Shown: one piece after another, positions 1-5,849 of the stretch
How positions within the stretch are numbered: position 1 is the first letter of the stretch
Layout of the letters: the number at the start of each line of letters is the position of its first letter
Assembly: GCA_035576005.1 (NCBI GenBank)
Contig: DATLXH010000004.1
Coordinates: forward strand, 1 to 11,205
DNA: 11,205 nt
DNA from: DATLXH01 sp035576005
GTDB taxonomy: Bacteria; Acidobacteriota; Thermoanaerobaculia; Gp7-AA8
Direction: 5' to 3'
Position numbers and translations under genes: made by a program
The notes under the pieces: generated by a model
Seen by the model: only the letters and a program-made list of their open reading frames with translations
What the model was told of the DNA's origin: nothing
Database searches by the model: none

Positions 1-60
1 GCCCTTTTCGAAGGACTGGCGAGACTTTCACGCCCCTCTCCCTGCTTCGCTCCGCTCGCT

Positions 61-85
61 TCCCTCTCCCCGCCGGGGAGAGGGA
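61..85. repeat. Perfect GC hairpin, 11-bp stem, 3-base loop
   Basis: Bases 61-71 are the exact reverse complement of 75-85, around a GCC loop. The stem (CCCTCTCCCC pairing with GGGGAGAGGG) is the same kind as stem 1 of the two-hairpin element found elsewhere in this window, but the second hairpin and the GGTGAGGGTC tail are missing. It is therefore a relative or remnant rather than a full copy. No T-run follows, so it is not a classical intrinsic terminator. Confidence 0.65.
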
Positions 86-183
86 TTACGCCGCTTCGCG
101 GCTCAACGACGTCAGACAGTGAACCGGTGTCATCAGAAGCGGGTGAAACGCGTTGGAACGTTGGTGCAAAGGTAATGAAGTCG

Positions 184-265
184 CTCGTGTAGCGCAGGCG
201 TCCCGCCTGCCTTTGGGCGGGGGAAAGAACTCCGAAAGGCAGGCGAGACGCCTGCGCTACACGAG
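184..265. repeat. Inverted repeat with 31-bp arms
   Basis: Arm 184-214 and arm 235-265 are reverse complements with one mismatch in 31 positions, separated by a 20-base centre. Each arm itself carries a smaller palindrome (GCAGGCG facing CGCCTGC). The arms contain no start or stop signals of a gene, and translated frames across them are low-complexity Arg/Pro-rich sequence. It resembles a short non-autonomous mobile or REP-type palindromic element. No flanking target-site duplication was evident by eye. Confidence 0.7.
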
Positions 266-269
266 GATT

Positions 270-387
270 TCATTCCGAGCGTCGAGCGAGGAATCTGGGC
301 GGGGGCCTCTGCACGACCAAACGATTGCGAATCACGATTCACGGCGCAGGGCCCCCACCCGGATTCCTCGCTCGACGCTCGGAATGA
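270..387. repeat. Inverted repeat with 38-bp arms
   Basis: Arm 270-307 and arm 350-387 are reverse complements at 36 of 38 positions and enclose a 42-base centre of unrelated sequence. The arms include the palindrome-like core GAGCGTCGAGCGAGGAATC. The element starts four bases after the preceding inverted repeat ends, so the two form a compact tandem block. The organisation (two arms, short unique centre, no coding) suggests a dispersed non-autonomous palindromic repeat. Both remaining mismatches could still pair as G-T or G-U in a folded strand. Confidence 0.7.
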
Positions 388-523
388 CACAGTCCCGACA
401 TTGAGTAGTTGAACCTGTGAGAATGCGCGATGAACGGTAAAGAGCAATCGCACTCCGCTGTCGGATTTCTTTTCCTGTAACGGAATTGGAACAAACGCAG
501 CTGGGTTTTTAGCAGCAACACGA

Positions 524-829
524 ATGTCAAAAATGCAGACAAAGATCGCTGACGAGAGAGACTCCGTATTCTTCGACGACCGACGCCGCATTCGACGGAT
601 CAGGATGATCGTCGACCTTACGTCGAATCTCATCCGCCGCGACCCATCACTGTCTCATCGTCAGGCGCGCTCGCTCGTGACTTGCGCGCGCAAGGCAATC
701 CTCGAGCTCTACCCGACATTTGACGTTCGTTTCGAGACGCTGATCAAGCCACACTTCGATCAGGTGCTGTGTCGCAGATGGCCCGGCGAAGAGCTCGCAT
801 CGGGCTGCGACGATCGACTCGTTAACTGA
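524..829 (+). CDS. Small uncharacterised protein, 101 aa
   Basis: I do not recognise a named family. The protein is basic and apparently soluble, with no signal peptide or membrane segment. A hydrophilic N-terminus (residues 1-20) precedes a region predicted helical (about 22-62, including RMIVDLTSNLIRRD and the Arg/Ala-rich QARSLVTCARKAIL). A second block follows (63-87) with aromatic residues and ending in LCRRWP. The spacing of hydrophobic positions, and codon usage like the neighbouring genes, favour a real gene over chance. ATG at 524 has only a weak ribosome-binding site, and an in-frame ATG at 533 is an alternative start. It converges on the membrane-protein gene, with 21 bases between the two stop codons. 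Its role is unknown. Confidence 0.6.
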   Translation: MSKMQTKIADERDSVFFDDRRRIRRIRMIVDLTSNLIRRDPSLSHRQARSLVTCARKAILELYPTFDVRFETLIKPHFDQVLCRRWPGEELASGCDDRLVN

Positions 830-850
830 AACGACGTAGAGCAACGCGGG

Positions 851-2503
851 CTAACGTGCGCTCACGTTTCTCAGCGCCGTCTCCATTCTCCTTACAATCT
901 CAACGTCTCCCAACGTGATCTTCGCCCTGCGAATCTCGCTCGCCATCTGCTTCCTCTGATGTGGATCGGATGGGATGGTCCGCTCAGGATCGTCCGGCAC
1001 CAGCGTCTCGAACTCTCTCGACGCCAGGATCGATGGATCGAATGCTCGCCGTCTCGCGAACAACAGCGCTACATCATCGAAGCCTATGAGGGCCCATTCC
1101 GAGCGTGGGTAGAAAGCGAGTGAGGCTGCTGTCCTGATTTTCTCCCCGCTTCCGAAACGGGTGACGTCGGTAGCCGGTCGATACTCATCAAGTGCCAGCG
1201 CGACGTCATACTTGTCGAGCAGCCTCTTCCACGCTCGCGAATCTTTCCGCGCCATCGCGTCCTCAGGGATGAAAGTTCGATAGAGCTCGTTTCTCCCATC
1301 GGTCAGGACGCGTCGTTCCGGGTAGAGCGACCAGATGAGGAACCCTCCGAACTGGTCAGCATTGAAGATGTTCCCTGCGAGCGTTCCGTCACGAAGCTGT
1401 TCGATCACGGTAACTGGAAAGCGTTCCGAGTCGACCAGCGGAGTGATCCTGATGTCAGGCAAGGCAATGAGGATGAGCAGTGATGCCACCACCATCGCCG
1501 TACGACGGAGCAGCGGCGACCAGTTGAATGACAAAGCGGGCGCAATGAGTAGAGGAAGACTCGCGAAAAAGATCGGCTGGTTTCTGACCGATCGCACTGC
1601 CAGCGCAATGAATAGCATCAGCACGAGGAGCCGCGAGAGTCGGTGGGTCTCACGCCGCCACATCAGCAAGCCGAGCGAGAAAGCGGCCAGGAAGAAAAAC
1701 AGCGGAAAGAGTGCCGGTCTGCTCGGCAGCCACTCGCTGTTCGTGAACGTGCCGCTGGCCACCCACCGAGTCAGCTCGATCGGCGCTGCGATGCTCTTCC
1801 ATCCGTATGGGTTGATGAGGAGCGCCAGAAGACTCGCCATTACGACGAAGGCGGAATCAGAAAGCACGCGTCGCTCACGGTTTCTCATGAGCTCTCCCGC
1901 CTGCCACAGCGCCGCGATGACTGGCGCAAGCAGAGCGGACGGATGAACGTTGATCCAGAGGAGCGAGAGCGACGCAAAGAGCAGGACCCTCGGCCATCCC
2001 CGCGAGCGTTCCAGAATCAGTAGAGAGATCACCACGAAAAGGACTGCAACCGTCGAAGGACGTGCTCCGAGTTGCGGCAGCGCCTTCCACCAGCAGATCA
2101 AAGCAAGAAAGAACGCAAGCTCAACGGGAAGAGCCCGGGACGCATGTCTTGCTCCTAGAGCGAAGGTCACTGCCACGACGAGAGCCGTCGTGAGGACCGC
2201 ACCAATGTGGCCGCGGATGCTGTGGAGGAGGTAGAGCGCAATTTGATAAAGCCACTCGCCGTCGATCCATTCGACGCGGTCGCTGGCGACGGCGAACGGA
2301 TCAGTCGTGGGGAGGGCGCCATGTTCAACAATCCACCGTCCTGACGCCAGATGCCAGAAATAGTCGTAGCTGGCGATCGATCGAATGGACAGGATCCCGA
2401 AGACCATCAGCGCTACGAGGAATAGCAAACTACGCAGCCCCTCGCCATCGACAAGCGGGGCTCGTGTGGCGGGCATCGGCGTTTCGGGTCCGGCGCTGCT
2501 CAC
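851..2503 (-). CDS. Multi-pass membrane protein, GT-C glycosyltransferase-like
   Basis: A 550-residue integral membrane protein. After a short N-terminal tail, hydrophobic segments lie near residues 24-44, 99-117, 126-142, 150-165, 172-200, 214-232, 262-282, 288-304, 310-326 and 335-350. A soluble C-terminal domain of about 200 residues follows. The first external loop carries DYFWHLASGRWIVEHGALP (47-65), then DPF and WIDGEWL (79-85). This matches the D-x-W-H-L / P-x-x-DPF / EWL pattern of GT-C-like proteins that use polyprenyl-phosphate sugars. At 380-408 is a segment with FNADQFGGFLIW and LTDGRNELY, typical of the same loosely annotated group. Donor and acceptor cannot be deduced. The start is GTG at 2503; ATG at 2476 is an alternative, and neither has a strong ribosome-binding site. 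It lies 25 bases after the dehydrogenase stop, so co-transcription is likely. The gene is near certain; glycosyltransferase activity is an inference. Confidence 0.8.
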   Translation of the reverse strand: MSSAGPETPMPATRAPLVDGEGLRSLLFLVALMVFGILSIRSIASYDYFWHLASGRWIVEHGALPTTDPFAVASDRVEWIDGEWLYQIALYLLHSIRGHIGAVLTTALVVAVTFALGARHASRALPVELAFFLALICWWKALPQLGARPSTVAVLFVVISLLILERSRGWPRVLLFASLSLLWINVHPSALLAPVIAALWQAGELMRNRERRVLSDSAFVVMASLLALLINPYGWKSIAAPIELTRWVASGTFTNSEWLPSRPALFPLFFFLAAFSLGLLMWRRETHRLSRLLVLMLFIALAVRSVRNQPIFFASLPLLIAPALSFNWSPLLRRTAMVVASLLILIALPDIRITPLVDSERFPVTVIEQLRDGTLAGNIFNADQFGGFLIWSLYPERRVLTDGRNELYRTFIPEDAMARKDSRAWKRLLDKYDVALALDEYRPATDVTRFGSGEKIRTAASLAFYPRSEWALIGFDDVALLFARRRAFDPSILASREFETLVPDDPERTIPSDPHQRKQMASEIRRAKITLGDVEIVRRMETALRNVSAR

Positions 2504-2528
2504 GCGGGGAAACGTCGCTGGAATCTCA

Positions 2529-3353
2529 TCACTCTTCCTGCTTCATCGACGCGTTGATGCGGCCCCAGTAGTCCGAGCCCGACAGCCACTGGCCTCCATC
2601 GATTACGAATGACTCACCCGTCACAAAGGACGCAAAATCGGACAGAAGATAGGACGCAGCCTGAGCGATCTCTTCAAGGGTCGCGAACCTGCGCAGCGGA
2701 ATCGTTTTCCTGATTCCTTCAATGATTCGCGGGTCGGGAAAGAGTCGTGCAGAGGCCCCCTTGGTATCCACCGGTCCGGGAGCGATCGCGTTGACGCGAA
2801 TCCCGTGACGCGCCCATTCGACAGCGAGGGTCTGCGTCATTGCCAGCACCCCGGCTTTGGCGCTGGCTGAGTGGATGACCCCTGCCCCACCTGTCCATGC
2901 GTAGTTCGCAATTACGTTGAGTATCGAGCCCGCCCGCTTCGCTTCGATCATCCTCCTGCCCACCGCGGACGAGCAGTAGAAGGTTCCGTTCAGGACGATG
3001 CCGATGACCGCGTTCCAGCCGTTCACGCTGAGATCTTCCGCTCTGACGATGAAGTTCCCGGCCGCGTTGTTGATGAGGTAATCGAGCGGACCGTGATCTG
3101 ATTCAGCTTTAGCGACCATCTCCTCAACGGCAGCCGGATCACGTATGTCGAGTACATGAAAGTGAGCCGCATCCGCCCGTCCGGTCTCCCTCCTGATTCC
3201 TTCGACAGCGGGAGCGAGATGTTCCTCACTGCGACTTGCCAGGATGACCTTTGCGCCGAGTCGTGCAAGCTCCTGAGCCATGGCAAGACCGATTCCGGTC
3301 CCACCTCCGGTGATGATGCCGACTCGTCCGGCAAAACTTTCTTTCGGCAGCAT
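2529..3353 (-). CDS. SDR oxidoreductase, 2,4-dienoyl-CoA reductase (DECR)-like
   Basis: A 274-residue short-chain dehydrogenase/reductase. The Rossmann glycine motif TGGGTGIG is at 15-22, and R41 after the second strand suits NADP(H) binding. NNAAGN is at 95-100, and the APGPVDTKGA loop and C-terminal IDGGQW are present. The usual YxxxK is absent. Instead Tyr151, Ser162 and Lys166 have exactly the spacing of the Tyr-Ser-Lys triad of mammalian-type 2,4-dienoyl-CoA reductases, within the characteristic SASAKAGV segment. The likely role is NADPH-dependent reduction of 2,4-dienoyl-CoA (or a related enoyl-CoA) during unsaturated fatty-acid oxidation in the cytoplasm. A longer frame opens upstream, but ATG at 3353 has AGGAGA six bases before it and begins where family homology begins. 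It is first of a probable two-gene unit with the membrane protein. The subfamily call is good; the true substrate is untested. Confidence 0.88.
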   Translation of the reverse strand: MLPKESFAGRVGIITGGGTGIGLAMAQELARLGAKVILASRSEEHLAPAVEGIRRETGRADAAHFHVLDIRDPAAVEEMVAKAESDHGPLDYLINNAAGNFIVRAEDLSVNGWNAVIGIVLNGTFYCSSAVGRRMIEAKRAGSILNVIANYAWTGGAGVIHSASAKAGVLAMTQTLAVEWARHGIRVNAIAPGPVDTKGASARLFPDPRIIEGIRKTIPLRRFATLEEIAQAASYLLSDFASFVTGESFVIDGGQWLSGSDYWGRINASMKQEE

Positions 3354-3359
3354 CCGATT

Positions 3360-3365
3360 TCTCCT
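3360..3365 (-). promoter_or_regulatory. Ribosome-binding site deciding the SDR start
   Basis: On the minus strand AGGAGA lies six bases upstream of the ATG at 3353. This is one of the few strong Shine-Dalgarno sequences in the window and argues against the in-frame upstream start at 3533, which would overlap the divergent lipoprotein gene. Confidence 0.75.
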
Positions 3366-3387
3366 GACTATTCGTTCGGCCTTGTGC

Positions 3388-3398
3388 AGAGGATTGTA
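3388..3398 (-). promoter_or_regulatory. Candidate -10 element for the SDR gene
   Basis: TACAAT (3398 down to 3393 on the minus strand) matches the sigma-70 -10 consensus at five of six positions and lies 40 bases from the SDR start. It sits in the 91-bp divergent intergenic region. No matching -35 box is seen at normal spacing (the sequence there is GGGCGG), so the call is tentative. Confidence 0.3.
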
Positions 3399-3430
3399 CG
3401 ACCACGCCGGCGATCCCGCCCGGGATCTGA

Positions 3431-3436
3431 GACAAT
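3431..3436 (+). promoter_or_regulatory. Possible -10-like box for a leaderless lipoprotein mRNA
   Basis: GACAAT ends eight bases before the ATG at 3445, a spacing expected if transcription begins at or next to the start codon. The absence of any Shine-Dalgarno sequence fits, but the hexamer lacks the initial T and no -35 box was found. Weak evidence. Confidence 0.2.
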
Positions 3437-3444
3437 CATCCTCT

Positions 3445-3768
3445 ATGAACATTCGACTGTTGCTGTTCGCCTTCCTTTTGACAGCGGCCTGCGGGGTGCG
3501 CGAGAGGATCGAGCCTGCGACTGCGACATCCACTGCTTCTGAGAAACTGTACGTAGTGACCGGAAAGATCCTGGGGCGCGACGCGAAAGCCAGTCAGATC
3601 ACCGTCGATCACGACAAGATCGAGGGATTCATGGAAGCGATGACGATGAACTACGTGGTGCGTGGAGCCGATGTCGCCACTCTGCCCGCTGACGGATCGA
3701 AGTTCACGGCGAAGCTGCATGTGACGGACGACGGCTACTGGGTCACGGACGTGAAGGCGGTACCGTAA
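3445..3768 (+). CDS. CusF-like periplasmic copper-binding lipoprotein
   Basis: A 107-residue exported protein. Residues 1-15 form a short hydrophobic signal ending in LLTAAC. Cys16 is a likely lipidation site, although the lipobox is weak (Thr at -3). After a Thr/Ser/Ala-rich linker, residues 36-106 match the small beta-barrel copper-binding domain (CusF_Ec type). The metal segment has His56 and the Met66-Thr-Met68 pair. Met63 stands where E. coli CusF has Trp44, giving GFMEAMTM, as in CusF-like proteins often encoded near SCO1/SenC genes. The probable role is binding Cu(I) at the outer face of the cytoplasmic membrane, for copper delivery or resistance. No copper efflux pump, SCO protein or oxidase gene is nearby, so its partner is unknown. 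The frame opens upstream at 3280, but only ATG 3445 gives a signal peptide. It has no Shine-Dalgarno sequence; a leaderless transcript is possible. Confidence 0.82.
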   Translation: MNIRLLLFAFLLTAACGVRERIEPATATSTASEKLYVVTGKILGRDAKASQITVDHDKIEGFMEAMTMNYVVRGADVATLPADGSKFTAKLHVTDDGYWVTDVKAVP

Positions 3769-3798
3769 TAGCTCAGCCAAGTCGCAGGGCTTTATCTC

Positions 3799-3849
3799 CC
3801 CCTCTCCCCGCGGGAGAGGGTGGCGCGTCGAGCGCCGGGTGAGGGTCTC
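3799..3849 (+). repeat. Two-hairpin dispersed element, copy 1 (forward)
   Basis: Stem 1 is CCCTCTCCC (3800-3808) with GGGAGAGGG (3812-3820). Stem 2 is GGCGC (3822-3826) with GCGCC (3832-3836). A tail GGTGAGGGTCTC (3838-3849) follows. The element begins about 30 bases after the lipoprotein stop and faces copy 2, whose tail is the perfect complement. The hairpins could slow transcription between the convergent lipoprotein and moeA genes, but there is no T-run. Confidence 0.75.
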
Positions 3850-3969
3850 CCGCTAGAGCGACGAGAATCCGAACTCCGTCCGATGAACTGCAGGTCTAGG
3901 TTAGCCTCCTGCCCGAGTTAACCAACATCACCGATTCTCAGTGCACCATCACGACCCAACCTCGGGCGT
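3850..3969. other. 120-bp unique spacer inside paired element 1
   Basis: The sequence lies between inverted copies 1 and 2. No open reading frame of note, tRNA or promoter is visible. A weak internal inverted repeat (GGTTA at about 3899 with TAACC at about 3918) is the only structure seen. It shares no obvious similarity with the spacer of the second pair. Confidence 0.5.
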
Positions 3970-4018
3970 GAGACCCTCACCCGGCGCTAAGCGCGCCACC
4001 CTTGCGGGGAGAGGGGAA
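3970..4018 (-). repeat. Two-hairpin dispersed element, copy 2 (reverse)
   Basis: GAGACCCTCACC (3970-3981) is the exact reverse complement of the copy 1 tail. Stem 2 is intact (GGCGC 3983-3987 with GCGCC 3993-3997, loop TAAGC). Stem 1 is damaged by loss of a few bases (CCCTTGCGGGGAG). It ends about 24 bases before the moeA stop codon on the facing strand, so it lies in the moeA 3' flank. Confidence 0.7.
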
Positions 4019-4041
4019 GAAACACGCGACGGCGCGGCGCC

Positions 4042-5277
4042 TCAGCCGGTGTGGATTGGACCGAAGATTACGGTTGGGACCTTTGTGCCGGGTTCGATTG
4101 TTGTGACTCCGGCTTCGACGATGGCGAAGCCGTTTGCCTTGACCATCGAGGTGGAGACACCTGACCCCTGCGACTTCATTGGAGTCGACACGAGTGCGCC
4201 ATCTCTGGCACTCACCCGAACGCGCAGGTACGAACGTCGATCGCCTCGCGAGCTCAATGTCCCCTCACATCGAACCATCACGGTCGCGGGGAAAAGATCC
4301 TCACTCTGCCCCATAGACTTTCGGATGGCGGGAGCGATGAAGAGAATGAACGACACCATGCACGAGACCGGGTTCCCCGGCAGTCCGAAGTAGAGGCGAT
4401 CGCCCAGGCGAGACAGGACGACCGGTTTACCCGGCTTCATCGCCACCTGCCAGAACATCGTCTCCGCGCCCAGACGGTCCAACGCATCTTTCACGAAGTC
4501 GTACGCACCGACCGACACCCCTCCGGATGAAATGATGAAGTCGGACTCGAGTGCCGATTCGATCGCGGCGACCGTGGCATCGAGATCGTCAGCAACCGTT
4601 CCGAGCACTCTCGGGACAGCGCCGGTTTCGTGTACGAGTGCCGACAGGGAGTAGGAATTCGAGTTCACGACCTTGCCGGGAGTGAGTGTTCCATCGATCT
4701 CTATCAGCTCATCGCCAGTCGACAGGATGGCTACGGTCGGCCTGCGAGCCACGGTGACAAGACTCTTCTGGACGCCTGCCAGGACACCCGCCTCCGCCGC
4801 ACCAATCACCGAGCCGCTCTTCAGGACGACGTCGCCGCTTCGCATGTCCTCGGCCATGCGGCGGATGTTCGTTCCGACCTTGAGGGCGTTGAAGATTTTC
4901 ACTTCGTCGGATCCGGCGTCGGTGATCTCGACGTGCGCGACGGTGTCCGCTCCTTCGGGGATCAGCGCGCCGGTCATGATCCTGATCGCGGTGCCGAACT
5001 CACAGATTCTGGTCGCCACGGAGCCGGCTGGAAGGTCCTCGATGACTTTGAGAGCCACAGGTGACCCGGCTTTCGCTCCGGCGATGTCGGCGGCACGCAC
5101 TGCATAGCCGTCCATTGCTGTGTTGTCAGCCTGCGGAACGTCGTAACGACTGATCACGTCCTCGCGGAGAACGCGGCCCAATGCGTCAACGAGCGCGACG
5201 GGTTCGGATTCGTTGACTCGAACTTCGTCCATGACGCGCTGCTGTGCTTCTTCGACGCTGAGCATCCGCTCGCCCAT
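4042..5277 (-). CDS. moeA: Molybdopterin molybdenumtransferase MoeA
   Basis: MoeA inserts molybdate (or tungstate) into adenylylated molybdopterin, the last general step of the pterin cofactor pathway. With the start at 5277 the protein has 411 residues, the length of E. coli MoeA. Hallmarks in order are DNTAMDGYA (51-59), the MPT-binding STGDEL (186-191), SGGVSVGAYDFVK (from about 251), MKPGKP (280-285), GLPGNPVS (298-305) and a C-terminal domain IV with SQGSGVSTSM (369-378). ATG 5277 has AGGA a few bases upstream. In-frame ATGs at 5301 and 5322 would add residues absent from the family, and ATG 5265 is a further option. The sulfur carrier and AOR genes lie upstream on the same strand, but a 296-bp gap filled by a paired repeat separates them. 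Service to the tungsten enzyme is inferred from position. Confidence 0.95.
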   Translation of the reverse strand: MGERMLSVEEAQQRVMDEVRVNESEPVALVDALGRVLREDVISRYDVPQADNTAMDGYAVRAADIAGAKAGSPVALKVIEDLPAGSVATRICEFGTAIRIMTGALIPEGADTVAHVEITDAGSDEVKIFNALKVGTNIRRMAEDMRSGDVVLKSGSVIGAAEAGVLAGVQKSLVTVARRPTVAILSTGDELIEIDGTLTPGKVVNSNSYSLSALVHETGAVPRVLGTVADDLDATVAAIESALESDFIISSGGVSVGAYDFVKDALDRLGAETMFWQVAMKPGKPVVLSRLGDRLYFGLPGNPVSCMVSFILFIAPAIRKSMGQSEDLFPATVMVRCEGTLSSRGDRRSYLRVRVSARDGALVSTPMKSQGSGVSTSMVKANGFAIVEAGVTTIEPGTKVPTVIFGPIHTG

Positions 5278-5336
5278 GCGTCCTGTCTGGAATGAAGCCA
5301 TGGAATTTATCGTAGCATTCACGATGATTCCGCCCC

Positions 5337-5385
5337 CCCCTCTCCCCGCGGGAGAGGGTGCCGCGTCGAGCGGCGGGTGAGGGTC
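5337..5385 (+). repeat. Two-hairpin dispersed element, copy 3 (forward)
   Basis: Stem 1 is CCCTCTCCC (5338-5346) with GGGAGAGGG (5350-5358). Stem 2 is GCCGC with GCGGC around the loop GTCGA (about 5360-5374). The tail is GGTGAGGGTC. Compared with copy 1, one base pair of stem 2 is flipped on both sides (G-C to C-G), a compensatory change. It lies just upstream of moeA. Confidence 0.75.
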
Positions 5386-5514
5386 CCTGTTGAAGCTCGG
5401 AAGAACAGTTCCATCGCGACGCAGCAGGGACTCTCGAGAAACGACTCTCTTACCTCACGCAGTTCGACCTTTTGCATGCGCTGATTTCACATCCCGAACC
5501 GATCTCGTTGGCAA
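5386..5514. other. 129-bp unique spacer inside paired element 2
   Basis: Non-coding sequence between inverted copies 3 and 4, unrelated by eye to the spacer of the first pair. If moeA has its own promoter it should lie here or within the adjacent copy 3, but I could not identify a convincing -35/-10 pair on the minus strand. Confidence 0.45.
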
Positions 5515-5563
5515 GACCCTCACCCGGCGCTCGGGTTGGCGGCCTCTCCCGCGGGGAGAGGGG
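5515..5563 (-). repeat. Two-hairpin dispersed element, copy 4 (reverse)
   Basis: GACCCTCACCC (5515-5525) complements the tail of copy 3. Stem 1 is intact as an 8-bp stem (CCTCTCCC 5543-5550 with GGGAGAGG 5554-5561). Stem 2 is degenerate (GGCGCTCGGGTTGGCGGCC). It ends 10 bases before the stop codon of the MoaD-like gene. Confidence 0.7.
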
Positions 5564-5573
5564 AGACGTGAAC

Positions 5574-5849
5574 CTAACCGCCGGCGAATGCTACGAGAAG
5601 CTCGACTTCGTCACCGCTATGCAATGCCACGTTTTTCTCGCCATGAAGAATCAGTTCACCGTTCAACGCGAAGTTGAAGAGCTCGTTGTTGGCCGCAGCA
5701 AAGTTCGCGATCCGGGACTCGAGAAGGGTCGTCAACTCACCCAGGGTCCTCACCGGCGTGTCGATCTCGATCACGTCCGGGCCATCATTCCTGAACGGCT
5801 CAGCGAGCCGAACTGTCAGGACAAAGGATGCGGTCGAGACGTTGCTCAC
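5574..5849 (-). CDS. MoaD/ThiS-family ubiquitin-like sulfur carrier
   Basis: A 91-residue small beta-grasp protein ending in the diagnostic Gly-Gly (90-91, AFAGG). In this family the C-terminal glycine is adenylylated and thiocarboxylated so that sulfur can be passed to molybdopterin precursor (MoaD) or to a thiazole (ThiS). The segment FALNGELI and the motif HSGDEVELLVAFAGG fit MoaD/ThiS proteins found beside tungsten oxidoreductases. It begins with GTG at 5849, overlapping the oxidoreductase stop codon by four bases (GTGA), so the two are translationally coupled. This makes a dithiolene-forming role for the enzyme's pterin cofactor likely. The N-terminus is about ten residues longer than in E. 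coli MoaD. No MoaE, MoeB or thiazole gene is in the window; those partners must lie elsewhere. Confidence 0.85.
   Translation of the reverse strand: MSNVSTASFVLTVRLAEPFRNDGPDVIEIDTPVRTLGELTTLLESRIANFAAANNELFNFALNGELILHGEKNVALHSGDEVELLVAFAGG

Larger units (their letters stand above)
1..523. other. Gene-free repeat-rich region
   Basis: No convincing protein gene is visible here on either strand. Small open frames on both strands run through palindromic repeats and look spurious. The stretch holds a GC-rich hairpin (62-84) and two long inverted repeats lying almost end to end (184-265 and 270-387). About 135 bases of non-repetitive sequence (388-523) follow and presumably carry the leader of the small gene starting at 524. 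I could not pick a convincing promoter there: TTGGAA at 486-491 resembles a -35 box but has no good -10 partner. Confidence 0.6.

Noticed and set aside
184..387. CRISPR array
   Set aside because: The repeats are inverted pairs of two different families, not several direct repeats with regular spacers.
133..633. 166-residue minus-strand open frame
   Set aside because: It runs straight through both inverted repeats and overlaps the small plus-strand gene. The translation is low-complexity Arg/Ser/Pro sequence made of repeat arms.
1335..1946. 203-residue plus-strand frame inside the membrane-protein gene
   Set aside because: Antisense to a gene with clear transmembrane pattern and family motifs; its own translation is Ser/Arg-rich with no domain.
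3799..3849. Intrinsic terminator for the lipoprotein gene
   Set aside because: Strong hairpins but no downstream T-run, and the same element occurs in other contexts including upstream of genes. It is better described as a dispersed repeat.
3850..3969. Small RNA or tRNA in the spacer of the first repeat pair
   Set aside because: No cloverleaf, promoter or terminator could be traced, and the second pair's spacer has unrelated sequence.
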